From Wyeomyia smithii (taxonomy: Eukaryota; Arthropoda; Insecta; Diptera; Culicidae): a stretch of 64,000 nucleotides of DNA. Location: assembly GCF_029784165.1 (NCBI RefSeq), contig NC_073696.1, positions 250,597,027-250,661,026 on the forward strand, in the 5' to 3' direction. The translations under genes were made by a program, and so were the position numbers. Each line of letters begins with the position of its first letter. The first letter of the stretch is position 1. Under the pieces are notes generated by a model. That model saw only the letters and a program-made list of their open reading frames with translations. It made no database searches and had not been told where the DNA came from. Of this stretch, positions 21,371 through 30,890 are shown in pieces.

Positions 21371-22829
21371 CGGTCTGGCAAGAAACCAGTTCGGCTTCCG
21401 GAAAGGTAGATCCACGCTGGATGCTATTCTCTCTGTCACCAAGACGGCAGAGGTAGCACTCCAGCGTAAGAGTTGGGGCATTCGCTATTGCGCAATCGTC
21501 ACGCTTGACGTGAAGAATGCATTCAATAGCGCCAGTTGGGACTCCATAGCGCTCGCGCTTAGGAGCATCCACGTACCGGTGTCGCTGTACAAGATTTTGG
21601 AAAATTATTTCCAGAATCGGGTACTAGTTTACAACACGGAGGAGGGTCAGAAGTGCGTCCCAATCACCGCAGGGGTACCGCAAGGTTCCATCCTGGGCCC
21701 GGTGTTGTGGAATGTCATGTATGACGGGGTGTTGAAACTAAAGTTCCCTGTAGGGGTTGTGATCGTCGGTTTCGCAGACGACATCACGCTAGAGGTCTAC
21801 GGCGAGTCGATCGAAGAGGTCGAGTTGACGGCCGCGCACTGCATACGCAAGGTCGAAGACTGGATGCACTCTAGGAAACTGGAGTTAGCGCACCATAAAA
21901 CGGAGGTTACGGTTGTGAACAACCGCAAATTAGAGCAACAGGCGGTGGTCAGAGTCGGTGACTGCACCATTACCTCAAGGCGTTCCTTGAAGCTCTTGGG
22001 GGTTATTGTTGACGATAAGCTCACATTTAAGAGTCACGTCGACTATGCCTGTAAGAGGGCTTCAACGGCCGCTGCAGGACTATCTCGAATGATGTCCAAT
22101 AGCTCAGCGGTATATGGCAGCAAGCGTAAACTTCTTGCCAGCGTGGTTTCGTCCATACTTAGGTATGGTGGGCCAGCGTGGTCCAAAGCGTTAGGTACCA
22201 ACAGTCATCGCCGAAAACTGGAAAGTACCTACAGGCTCATGTGCCTGAGGGTTGCGAGCGCGTACCGTACAGTGTCATACGACGCAATCTGCGTCCTGTC
22301 CGGCATGATGCCTATCAGCATAGCCATTAAGGAGGACGTAGAATGCTTCGATCAACGTGACACAAGGGGTATACGAGGCACCAGAAGGTCATTCTCGATG
22401 ATCAGATGGCAGCAGGAATGGTCCAATTCCGCAAAGGGTAGATGGACGCATCGACTTATTCCGGACGTATCCGGATGGGTCGGGAGGCGCCATGGAGAAG
22501 TTAACTTCCACTTGACACAGATTCTGTCAGGTCATGGTTGCTTCAGGCAGTATCTACACAGATTCGGGCATGCGGGGTCCCCCATGTGTCCCGAGTGTGC
22601 GGATGCGGAAGAAACTGCTGAGCACGTCTTCTTCGTGTGCCCTCGTTTTGTGCATGCGCGGAGCGACATGACGGTAGTGAGCGGGCCAGACACCACTCCG
22701 GACAACCTAGTTCGGAGGATGTGTAAAGACCCAAACATTTGGAGGGCGGTTTGTACAGCCGCCTCTCAAATAGTTTTAGAATTGCAAAACAGGCGACAGG
22801 TTGACCACCGACACGCCAGTGTTAGCTAA
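21369..22829 (+). CDS. R1-clade reverse transcriptase, N-terminally truncated
   Basis: The frame is open from the junction at 21369 to the TAG at 22827-22829, with no internal stop over about 485 codons. It reads NQFGFRKGRSTLDAI, then IVTLDVKNAFNSASW (catalytic Asp), GVPQGSILGPVLW and FADD near 21773-21784 (the catalytic pair). The C-terminal region has the cysteine cluster CPEC...H..F.CPRF typical of R1/LOA-type ORF2 proteins. The endonuclease and the RT start are missing, so it is not functional, but the intact frame points to a fairly recent insertion. No ATG at the start. Confidence 0.8.
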
Positions 22830-23064
22830 CGGCCAGTCTCCAGGTTAGTTAGCTAAGTTAGCAAAGAGATCTATAGAACCAAGAGGGTGCACAGAGCACA
22901 AAAGCCGCTCCCCGAAGCAATACCTAGCGGTGGTCCCGGGGAGTATTATGGGCTGGAGACTGGAGGGGTTTTAGTGGGTCCGGTCACTGATTCAAACCAA
23001 CCCCACACTCCCTGAGGTTGGTCACCTCAGGGGTTTGGATGCAAATTTCCCCTCCACCTGAAAC
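22830..23064 (+). other. 3' UTR of the R1-clade element
   Basis: GC-rich trailer with internal stems such as CTCCCCG...CGGGGAG (about 22909-22940) and CCTGAGGTTGGTCACCTCAGG (about 23010-23031), ending at the A tract. Such structures can be recognised by the element's RT; that role here is an inference. Confidence 0.5.

Positions 23065-23080
<16 letters not shown>

Positions 23081-23140
<60 letters not shown>
23081..23140. repeat. (TA)n array, middle part
   Basis: Thirty uninterrupted TA units between the R1 A tract and the 5' LTR of the errantivirus. Confidence 0.9.
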
Positions 23141-23142
<2 letters not shown>

Positions 23143-23456
23143 TTAAAGACGGAACATCCTCAACACCAGTTGTCACTGAATCTAAGCGACCAGAAACCAA
23201 GCCACGCGCAAACAACCAGACAGCACAGTCAGCAGGATTGGAGCCCGGAGCCAACAAAGTATTCAACGTGGAACTCGGGTTGACGTCGCCAAGTGCTGCA
23301 TCGTCGTTAGGTCTTAGGTCAGCAGATTTTAGGACAGCAGGTAGGGCAGTCAGGCCTCTGTAAGATAGTCTTTAATCAGTCTCAAGTGAAGTGTGACCGA
23401 GTACGGTCAAATAAAAGTTTTTTAAAAACTAAACTAAATCAAATGATCTTTTAAGT
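23141..23456 (+). repeat. 5' LTR of errantivirus
   Basis: Starts AGTTAAAGACG and ends TCTTTTAAGT. It contains AATAAA at about 23409, a plausible polyadenylation signal. Base-by-base reading found no difference from the 3' LTR. Confidence 0.9.
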
Positions 23457-23474
23457 GGCGCAGTCGGCGCGGAT
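23457..23474 (+). promoter_or_regulatory. Primer binding site
   Basis: GGCGCAGTCGGCGCGG follows the 5' LTR directly (preceded by the last T of the LTR). TGGCGCAGTCGG at this place is the tRNA-Ser-type site known from gypsy-group errantiviruses; the tRNA identity is an inference. Confidence 0.65.
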
Positions 23475-23946
23475 TGTGATTCGATTTAGAAACCGCAGTT
23501 AGTGCATCCACGAGGGAATATCGTGAGATTCGCGTTTTTAATCACAATCAAAATCCGCTAACCTAAATAAGTTCCCCGCGAACGAATATCGTGGACCAAA
23601 CATAGAAAACCGTAAGTACTTTAGTCTATATTAACACTAATAGGACGAATAATAGCTTTCTGGAAAAAAATAAAAGCATTATTTCGATCCGACACAAAAT
23701 AAACACTACTAATTCAGAGAGACAAGCCCGCACCCGTCGTAAGCGAGTCTCTGAATATCACAAAAAGCAATCAAACTAACATAAAAAATACAAGCAAATA
23801 AATAAAAATATAGTGAACCAATAATTTTAAATAACCTAGTGAAGTTTAGTTTATTGAGAAGCGAATATCAATTATCATTCTCAAAAAGTGTTAAAATAAT
23901 TTTAAATCTTCGAATAATCTTATCAAAACGTATAATATTAAACAAA
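23475..23946 (+). other. Errantivirus 5' leader
   Basis: Untranslated leader between primer binding site and gag. It probably holds a splice donor for the env mRNA and packaging signals, which I cannot locate. Confidence 0.4.
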
Positions 23947-25434
23947 ATGGCTCAATACGACAGCAACAGAGACCTCGTCGCTGCCGAGAATGAAATGCTA
24001 AAAGCTCAAATAACAGAGCAAACCATGCAGCTACAACAACTTTTGTTGCAGCTTAGTGAAAAAGAAGAACAGATCTCCGATCTGCAACTTCACACTAGAG
24101 AACACCCTAGAGATCCGAGCGAGAGTTCTACTTCTCGTATCGATCTGATTTTAAAGTCGATGCAAACACCACAGATACTCAGAGACATTCCTTGCTTCAC
24201 AGGTGATGTTGTGAAACTAAATAGTTTTATTAAAGCAATCGACAATATTATACCGGCGTTCAGACAAGTGGAGAATACACCCACTTATGATGTCTGGATG
24301 CAAGCAGTTCGTGGAAAAATAACTGGAGATGCCGATGCAGTTTTGGAACTGTATGGCACCGAAATAAACTGGGAGGAGATTAAAAGCACTCTCATCACAC
24401 ATTTTGGCGATAAGAGAGATGAATCGTCTCTCACAAAAGATCTTCTAAAAATAAAACAAGTTGGCACTGCTGAAGAATTATACGGAAATATATCTTACTA
24501 TTTATCCTTATTAATTAACCTTCTCAATTTAAACGAGCAAAACCCGGATGTTAGAAAAGCTAAGAAAACGTTCTATCAAGAGTTAGGGTTGAAAGTTTTT
24601 CTGGGAGAACTGATGGATCCTCCAGGCCACATAATTCGGGCACAATCGCCGAAAAATCTAAAAGACGCATTAAGAATCTGTCTAGATGAAAATAATATTA
24701 CGTACGGGAGGAATACACACCGTCCACCACCTATACCAATAAAACCCCCTCAAAACAAGTACCCACTTTTACCACCAAAACCATTTGTGCAACCAATGCC
24801 ATTCCCAAAATTTCCACAACAACCCTATCAACAAAAACCCCCTCACCAATTATATCAGCCGAGATACCAACAACCACCATACCAACAAAAATTCCTACAA
24901 CAACCAAAATTCCCACAACAGAGATTTCCACAACAACCAAAATTCCCCCAACAGCCATACCAACAGAAATTCCAAAATCCATACCAATCAAATTTTCCGC
25001 AACAACAAAATCCTTACCAACCGAAACCCTACTTCCAAAACTACCAGTTTAGGCAGCAACCCACAAACGCTCAAAATGTTTTCGCCCCAAGGCCGGCTTT
25101 CCAGCCAAAACCCGTGCCAATGGAAATCGATCAATCTATAAGATCGAGAGGAATCAATTACATGAATAGACCCAATTTCCATATAGAACACGAACCATTC
25201 GATTATAACAATTATCCACAGTACCCTTTTGATAACAATCACTATTACTACCCCGAACAATATTTCGAAAACGATCTCGCAGTACAGCCAACAGAATACG
25301 TTCAAGTTGATCAGACAAACGAGACACATGAGTCAACAGCAGAAAACGAGGAACGCGAGACGCAAGAAAATGACCAACAAAACGTCGACGACTTAAATTT
25401 TCAACTGGCGGACGGATCAGCGGGAACGACATAA
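23947..25434 (+). CDS. gag: Errantivirus Gag polyprotein
   Basis: 495 residues from the first ATG in frame (23947; the frame is open further upstream but without ATG). Residues about 10-45 form a probable coiled coil. The central 200 residues match the Gag-like core of gypsy-group elements in composition and length (DIPCFTGDVVKLNSFIKAI, DALRICLDEN). Residues about 260-400 are a proline/glutamine-rich run of short FPQQP and YQQ units. The C-terminus is acidic. No CCHC zinc knuckle is visible. The product would assemble the particle. pol lies in the -1 frame and overlaps its end. Confidence 0.8.
   Translation: MAQYDSNRDLVAAENEMLKAQITEQTMQLQQLLLQLSEKEEQISDLQLHTREHPRDPSESSTSRIDLILKSMQTPQILRDIPCFTGDVVKLNSFIKAIDNIIPAFRQVENTPTYDVWMQAVRGKITGDADAVLELYGTEINWEEIKSTLITHFGDKRDESSLTKDLLKIKQVGTAEELYGNISYYLSLLINLLNLNEQNPDVRKAKKTFYQELGLKVFLGELMDPPGHIIRAQSPKNLKDALRICLDENNITYGRNTHRPPPIPIKPPQNKYPLLPPKPFVQPMPFPKFPQQPYQQKPPHQLYQPRYQQPPYQQKFLQQPKFPQQRFPQQPKFPQQPYQQKFQNPYQSNFPQQQNPYQPKPYFQNYQFRQQPTNAQNVFAPRPAFQPKPVPMEIDQSIRSRGINYMNRPNFHIEHEPFDYNNYPQYPFDNNHYYYPEQYFENDLAVQPTEYVQVDQTNETHESTAENEERETQENDQQNVDDLNFQLADGSAGTT
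25395..25401 (+). promoter_or_regulatory. Candidate -1 ribosomal frameshift heptamer
   Basis: A AAT TTT in gag phase, the canonical X XXY YYZ form. It is the only such heptamer in the 61-base gag-pol overlap (from the pol-frame TGA at 25371-25373 to the gag TAA at 25432-25434), and slipping by -1 enters the pol frame directly. A downstream stimulatory structure was not identified with certainty. Confidence 0.6.
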
Positions 25435-28400
25435 ATAATTTCATCCCATATATTACATTGAAAACGAACAAAGGCGATTTAAATCTCTTAATCGACTCAG
25501 GAAGTAATCGAAATTACCTATCTGAAAAACATGTTAATTTAGAAAATTGTAGACACACCACTCCCACTACGGTGAGAAATGTCAGAGGTTCACACATAAT
25601 CAATAGGTTTGTAGAATTTAACCCTTTCCCAAAAATACCTAACACCACTAAGCAAACATTTCTGATTTTTGACTTCCATCCGTTCTTCGACGGGCTTATA
25701 GGGTATGAATCACTTAAGAACCTAAAAGCAGACATAATCACCTCGAGCAACAAATTGAAATTTCCCTACGGTACAATAGAAATGAAGCGCAAGTACCCCG
25801 ACGTTAAGTCAGTGTACCTAAATGCACATGAGACAAAATTTATGAATCTCCCAACTAATGTAACCGGAGATTTTTACGTCGAGAATAATGTTAGTATCAC
25901 TTCAGATGTTTTCATCCTCTCCGGACTATACACAGCCGAGAATGGATACGTTAAAGCATTAATTTCAAATTATTCGAACGAATCGTGCAAAATAAATTTA
26001 AATTCTGGTATGCTTGAACCAGAAATAAATAATTTCGAAATTGGAACACCCGACATGTCCATGCATGGTTTACCCTTGAATAATAAATTGAGAGAGCAAC
26101 TCAGAATTGACCATCTGAATGCTGAAGAAAAATCAAAACTTCTAAAAATCATATCACAGCACGAAGAAATATTTTTCATGGAAGGCAATAAACTTTCATT
26201 TACCAATGCTATAAAGCATTCAATTAAAACAAAAGATGACTTGCCAATACATACGAAGTCATATCGCTACCCTTTCTGCCATAGAGAGGAGGTTAAACGT
26301 CAAATTACTAAACTTTTAGAACAAGGGATTATTCGACATTCGAGTAGCCCTTGGACATCACCCGTATGGATAGTACCCAAGAAATTGGATGCTTCCGGCA
26401 AGCGGAAATGGCGGTTAGTAATCGACTACCGTAAACTGAATGAGAAAACGATTGACGATCGTTATCCCATTCCGAATATTACAGACATCCTAGACAAGTT
26501 AGGACGCTGTATGTACTTCACCACTCTAGATCTTGCATCTGGATTTCACCAGGTTGAAGTAGACGAAAGAGACATTCAGAAAACAGCCTTTAGTGTGGAA
26601 AACGGACACTATGAATTTCTAAGAATGCCTTTCGGTTTAAAAAATGCTCCTTCAACGTTTCAACGTGTGATGGACAACGTTCTTCGGGAGCATATTGGTG
26701 TCAGCTGCCTAGTATACATGGATGACATCATTGTTTTTTCAACAAGTTTGACAGAGCACATGGATAATTTGTCAAAAATATTTGCTACATTACAAAAGCA
26801 CAACCTCAAAGTGCAACTAGATAAAAGCGAATTTTTACAAAGAGAAGTCGCTTTCTTAGGTCATATCGTGACTCAAGATGGAGTAAAACCCAACCCAGAT
26901 AAAATCCAAATTATACAACAATGGCCTCTTCCTTCAAATGAAAAGGAGCTACGCGGGTTTTTAGGAATACTGGGATACTACCGCAAATTTATCAGAGATT
27001 TTGCTAAAATTGCAAAACCTCTTACAAATGCGTTGAGAAAAGGCGAAGAGATTTCCCACTCGAAAGAATTCATCGACGCTTTTGAAAGATGCAAACGTAT
27101 TCTTACTAGTAGCAATATTCTCCAATACCCCGATTTTGATAAAACATTTATTTTAACTACGGACGCTTCTAATTTTGCTATTGGCGCCGTACTCTCTCAA
27201 GGGCAGATAGGAAACGATAAACCCATAGCCTTTGCTTCAAGGACTCTTAACAAATCAGAAGAAAAGTATTCTGCAATAGAGAAAGAGTTACTTGCAGTAG
27301 TATGGGCGTGCAAATACTTCCGACCTTACCTTTACGGAAGGAAGTTTATCCTTTATACAGACCATAAACCTCTAACGTATGGTCTTAATTTAAAAGACAC
27401 TAATAACAGGTTAGTTCATTGGCGTCTTTCATTAAGTGAATTCGATTATGAGATTCGTTACCGACCAGGCAAGCAAAATGTTGTTGCTGACAGCCTTTCA
27501 CGAGTCAGAAACGAACTCAATGTTCATGAAAATTCATCATCCGATGATGCAACTGTGCATTCCGCGGACACAGATGATTCAGAATTTATTAGTTGCACCG
27601 AACACCCTTTAAATGTATTCAGCAACCAAATTGTTCTAAAAATTGGACCGGACGAACCGGATAATTACGAACAGATTTTTCCGAGAGCATACCGAAGAAC
27701 AATCACCAGACTTGTTTTCGGTGTACCTATAATTTTTCGCATTTTCAAAGAATACATGGACCTAAAAAGGACCAATTGTATTTTTTGCCCTGAACAGTTA
27801 ATGGGTATAATTCAAACTACCTATAAAAATCATTTCAATAGAGCGAAAACTTTCAAAATATTTATCACACAAAAAATGTTGATCGATCTCCGAACGCCCG
27901 AGGAGCAAAATCTGATTATTGAACAAATGCACGACCGTTCACACAGAGGTGTCTGGGAGAACCACCAGCAAATCTCAAGAAGATTCTACTTTCCAAAGCT
28001 AAAAACAGCGATCCAAAAGTACATAAAATTATGCGCAACATGTCAGCAGAACAAGTACGATAGACACCCGTACAAAATAGCATTAGGCTCAACACCAAAC
28101 CCAAATAGACCCCTAGACATAGTTCACATAGATATCTTCATTGCCGAAAAGGTAACATTTTTATCAGCCTTAGATAAATTCTCAAGATTCGGTACATTAA
28201 TACACATCAAATCACGAAACATTTCAGATATAAGAAAAGGTTTCACCAAATTTTTCAAAATCTTTGGAACACCCCGTCAAATAGTGTGCGATAATGAACC
28301 AGCCCTACGGTCGATAGAAATAAGAGGACTTCTCCATGACCTAAATGTCGAAATTTTCTTTACGCCTCCAAACCATAGCCAAAGTAACGGAACAGTCGAG

Positions 28401-28856
28401 AGATTTCACTCTACTATAGCAGAAATCTTCCGCTGTATCCAAGCAAACTATGAAGGAATGAGCATCAAGGAAATTTTCAACATAGCATGCACACAGTACA
28501 ATAATAGCATACACTCTATGATAAAAATGAAACCCAGAGAAGCCTTTTTTGGCCTTAAAGACGAAGAAGAGAGACCGCTCGACATTGACCTTATCCTTCA
28601 AAATCGAAACAAAGTCTACGATGAAGTCATTTTGGCTCATGACAAATCGAAAAAACAAAATCTAGAGTACCATAACAAAACCAGAGAACAAGCACCAGAT
28701 CTCGCAGCAAACCAAACTGTATACAAACAGGTGCAAGGTATCAAGAAGAAAACCAAAGCTAAATACGTACCAGTTACAGTTACAGAAAATAACGGTCGAA
28801 CATTTATAGACGACTCTGGCAAAGAAACACACAAGGATAATGTCAAGCGTGTCTAA
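25401..28856 (+). CDS. pol: Errantivirus Pol polyprotein (PR-RT-RNase H-IN)
   Basis: Open frame of about 1,150 codons in the -1 phase to gag; start set to the first codon after the candidate slip site, since there is no ATG. Domains in order: aspartic protease with LIDSGS (about 25485); RT with LVIDYRKLN, the catalytic YMDD at 26715-26726 and FLGHIV; RNase H with TTDASN (about 27158) and the H-and-D-containing end; integrase with an H-H-C-C-like finger (HDRSH...CATC, about 27932-28043), then the catalytic HIDIF (about 28125), VCDNEP (about 28284) and NGTVERF with its Glu (about 28395). All catalytic residues I can check are present, with no stop or frameshift. Length is normal for errantiviruses. 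Confidence 0.88.
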   Translation, partial: STGGRISGNDINNFIPYITLKTNKGDLNLLIDSGSNRNYLSEKHVNLENCRHTTPTTVRNVRGSHIINRFVEFNPFPKIPNTTKQTFLIFDFHPFFDGLIGYESLKNLKADIITSSNKLKFPYGTIEMKRKYPDVKSVYLNAHETKFMNLPTNVTGDFYVENNVSITSDVFILSGLYTAENGYVKALISNYSNESCKINLNSGMLEPEINNFEIGTPDMSMHGLPLNNKLREQLRIDHLNAEEKSKLLKIISQHEEIFFMEGNKLSFTNAIKHSIKTKDDLPIHTKSYRYPFCHREEVKRQITKLLEQGIIRHSSSPWTSPVWIVPKKLDASGKRKWRLVIDYRKLNEKTIDDRYPIPNITDILDKLGRCMYFTTLDLASGFHQVEVDERDIQKTAFSVENGHYEFLRMPFGLKNAPSTFQRVMDNVLREHIGVSCLVYMDDIIVFSTSLTEHMDNLSKIFATLQKHNLKVQLDKSEFLQREVAFLGHIVTQDGVKPNPDKIQIIQQWPLPSNEKELRGFLGILGYYRKFIRDFAKIAKPLTNALRKGEEISHSKEFIDAFERCKRILTSSNILQYPDFDKTFILTTDASNFAIGAVLSQGQIGNDKPIAFASRTLNKSEEKYSAIEKELLAVVWACKYFRPYLYGRKFILYTDHKPLTYGLNLKDTNNRLVHWRLSLSEFDYEIRYRPGKQNVVADSLSRVRNELNVHENSSSDDATVHSADTDDSEFISCTEHPLNVFSNQIVLKIGPDEPDNYEQIFPRAYRRTITRLVFGVPIIFRIFKEYMDLKRTNCIFCPEQLMGIIQTTYKNHFNRAKTFKIFITQKMLIDLRTPEEQNLIIEQMHDRSHRGVWENHQQISRRFYFPKLKTAIQKYIKLCATCQQNKYDRHPYKIALGSTPNPNRPLDIVHIDIFIAEKVTFLSALDKFSRFGTLIHIKSRNISDIRKGFTKFFKIFGTPRQIVCDNEPALRSIEIRGLLHDLNVEIFFTPPNHSQSNGTVERFHSTIAEIFRCIQANYEGMSIKEIFNIACTQYNNSIHSMIKMKPREAFFGLKDEEERPLDIDLILQNRNKVYDEVILAHDKSKKQNLEYHNKTREQAPDLAANQTVYKQVQGIKKKTKAKYVPVTVTENNGRTFIDDSGKETHKDNVKRV

Positions 28857-28907
28857 CCTCTGCCTGATACTCTATAACTATAATTAAAACAATACTAACA
28901 CTATTTC

Positions 28908-29016
28908 TTTTTTAGGAACAAATACAACGTGAAAAAAAAAAAAAAAAAAAAAAAAAATGGAACCACCCACGGACACTTCTTGATTTCTATCATAACCTTT
29001 TACCATCTCATTCTAG
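28908..29016 (+). promoter_or_regulatory. Two candidate env splice acceptors in a duplicated segment
   Basis: Pyrimidine tract plus AG occurs at 28902-28915 (TTTCTTTTTTAG) and again at 29003-29016 (CCATCTCATTCTAG). Both are followed by GGAACAAATA and then, some bases on, by ATGGAACCA. Errantivirus env is made from a spliced mRNA, so either AG could be used. The first copy leads to a short out-of-frame ATG reading (28957); the second leads to the env ATG (29040). Confidence 0.5.
28932..28957 (+). repeat. A26 homopolymer upstream of env
   Basis: Twenty-six consecutive A residues inside the first copy of the duplicated env leader. The matching position in the second copy has five A residues. 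Confidence 0.85.
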
Positions 29017-29039
29017 GAACAAATATTAAGCGGAGAAAA

Positions 29040-30797
29040 ATGGAACCATCCTTTCGGACGCTTTTGATTTCCATCATAGCACTCACCACCTCCATCCTAC
29101 CATCCTTTCATACACATCCCACCATTCAAATACACGACATTACTAACAACGCAGGAGCGTTGATTCTTCAAAGGGGGGAAGGAAGAATAATTGACGGACA
29201 CGATAGACTATTGCATGTGATAGATTTTGCCCAATTCGAAATATCCTTGACAATAATTGAAAACATTGTAAACAAAATTAAAAACACACCAACCGATTTT
29301 TCAGAAATTATTCAACTCAAGCTTAAAGAAATCAAATTTATTTTCGATACGTTGATCAGCAAATCAAGTAGAGATAGACGAGCAATAGATCTTTTAGGAA
29401 GCACTATCAAATTTATAACAGGCAACTTAGACTCAGAAGACTTAAAGATAATCAATGCAAACTTAGACGAACTTAGAAAAAACGGCAATGTTTTAGTGAA
29501 ACAAAATAATAAGCAAATCAAAATCAATTCAAAATTTGAGAATAGATTAAACCTTATAAATAACCAGATCAGAGAGCACCAAAATATTTTGAATAAAATA
29601 GCCGAACAGGAAAATGTACTTATATCTGAAAATCAAAAATTCATACTTGTATTGCAATTAGACTCATTTTTAGAAAATTTAAAATCAATAGAATATGCCG
29701 TTATGCTAGCGAAAGTGAACATTATAAACAATTTAATCTTAACACCTAGAGAGCTAGAAACTATCATTCAGGAAATCTCAAAGCAGGGCTTAGAAATCAA
29801 ACACGTAGACGAAGCAAGCAGCTATCTAACGACAACAGTACTCCGCCGAAGATCATCACTCATCATATGCGTCAACATCCCCAGGCTCACCCAAACCATT
29901 TACAGAAGAACTACCATCGAACCCCTGCCACGGTTGAACCACACCGTTCAGATACATAACAAGGAAGTATTCATCAACTCAGAGCGAATCTTTGCCATCG
30001 CATCGCCATGCCGAGAAAACAACAAAGTTACAATTTGCGAAAGAAAACAGTTAATAGAGATCAGTAACAATCCTTGCGAAGCACCACTCTTAAGAGGACA
30101 ACAAGGACAATGCAAGATGATAGAAAAACCTCCAGCAACCGAAACGAGAATGATAGGACCAGGAACATTGTTGGTGATAGCCGTTCACCAAGACGTAGTC
30201 ATCAACGGTACCTGCGTCAACACTCGAACTCTTACAGGAATCCACCTAGTAACATTTCAAAATTGCTCACTATACGTAAATCACGAGCTATTTGAAAATT
30301 ATGAACTTTGGTTTGATCACCCAACAATAATTCCAATACAACCAACAGAAATCAGAACATTACACACAGAACAACACGTTAACATTTCGGAGTTGCATGA
30401 ACTCCATTTGAAAAACAGACAGCAGCTGGAAACAATGAAATTCCATTACAAAGCTGGATCAATAATTATCAGCACCATCAGCATGTCAGCACTTTTAGCT
30501 TTCGTAACCATAAAATATCGGCTCATAGCGAGGACAAGGAATTGCTCGAGACGACCAATACTTAAGGGGGGGCGAGTTAAAGACGGAACATCCTCAACAC
30601 CAGTTGTCACTGAATCTAAGCGACCAGAAACCAAGCCACGCGCAAACAACCAGACAGCACAGTCAGCAGGATTGGAGCCCGGAGCCAACAAAGTATTCAA
30701 CGTGGAACTCGGGTTGACGTCGCCAAGTGCTGCATCGTCGTTAGGTCTTAGGTCAGCAGATTTTAGGACAGCAGGTAGGGCAGTCAGGCCTCTGTAA
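29040..30797 (+). CDS. env: Errantivirus envelope (F-like) glycoprotein
   Basis: 585 residues from ATG 29040. A hydrophobic N-terminus (about residues 7-22) fits a signal peptide. RDRR at residues 111-114 is a furin-type cleavage site followed by a hydrophobic, G-containing segment and KFITGNLD, the arrangement of the fusion peptide in baculovirus-F-like envelope proteins. A long helical, heptad-like region follows, then a cysteine-rich ectodomain with several N-x-S/T sites, and a membrane segment at about residues 470-495. The cytoplasmic tail is unusual: the frame crosses the polypurine tract and runs about 74 codons into the 3' LTR. By family knowledge the product would mediate membrane fusion; activity of this copy is unknown. 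Confidence 0.8.
   Translation: MEPSFRTLLISIIALTTSILPSFHTHPTIQIHDITNNAGALILQRGEGRIIDGHDRLLHVIDFAQFEISLTIIENIVNKIKNTPTDFSEIIQLKLKEIKFIFDTLISKSSRDRRAIDLLGSTIKFITGNLDSEDLKIINANLDELRKNGNVLVKQNNKQIKINSKFENRLNLINNQIREHQNILNKIAEQENVLISENQKFILVLQLDSFLENLKSIEYAVMLAKVNIINNLILTPRELETIIQEISKQGLEIKHVDEASSYLTTTVLRRRSSLIICVNIPRLTQTIYRRTTIEPLPRLNHTVQIHNKEVFINSERIFAIASPCRENNKVTICERKQLIEISNNPCEAPLLRGQQGQCKMIEKPPATETRMIGPGTLLVIAVHQDVVINGTCVNTRTLTGIHLVTFQNCSLYVNHELFENYELWFDHPTIIPIQPTEIRTLHTEQHVNISELHELHLKNRQQLETMKFHYKAGSIIISTISMSALLAFVTIKYRLIARTRNCSRRPILKGGRVKDGTSSTPVVTESKRPETKPRANNQTAQSAGLEPGANKVFNVELGLTSPSAASSLGLRSADFRTAGRAVRPL
30564..30574 (+). other. Polypurine tract
   Basis: AAGGGGGGG then CG directly before the 3' LTR, the expected plus-strand primer site. 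It is translated as part of env. Confidence 0.7.
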
Positions 30798-30889
30798 GAT
30801 AGTCTTTAATCAGTCTCAAGTGAAGTGTGACCGAGTACGGTCAAATAAAAGTTTTTTAAAAACTAAACTAAATCAAATGATCTTTTAAG

Positions 30890-30890
<1 letters not shown>
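30575..30890 (+). repeat. 3' LTR of errantivirus
   Basis: 316 bp, same ends and sequence as the 5' LTR, followed by TATATA. Contains the env stop codon at 30795-30797 and AATAAA near 30843. Confidence 0.9.

Larger units (their letters stand above)
21369..23080 (+). mobile_element. 5'-truncated R1-clade non-LTR retrotransposon
   Basis: Starts abruptly inside the RT domain at the (TA)n boundary and ends with a 16-base A tract (23065-23080) followed directly by more (TA)n. RT and C-terminal zinc-finger features match the R1 clade. 5' truncation is the usual outcome of incomplete target-primed reverse transcription. Confidence 0.75.
23141..30890 (+). mobile_element. Complete errantivirus (Ty3/gypsy with envelope)
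   Basis: 7,750 bp, bounded by two 316-bp LTRs that look identical, with primer binding site, gag, pol, env and polypurine tract in order and all three genes open. TATA sits on both sides, consistent with the 4-bp duplication of errantiviruses, although the (TA)n context makes this ambiguous. Identical LTRs imply recent insertion. The envelope resembles the baculovirus-F-type fusion proteins that errantiviruses carry. Confidence 0.9.

Noticed and set aside
21282..21572. Minus-strand frames with long IY repeats over the (TA)n array
   Set aside because: Translation of TA repeats gives IYIY in open frames by necessity; no protein meaning.
24785..25141. Plus-strand frame rich in asparagine inside gag
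   Set aside because: Out-of-phase reading of the proline/glutamine-rich repeats of gag.
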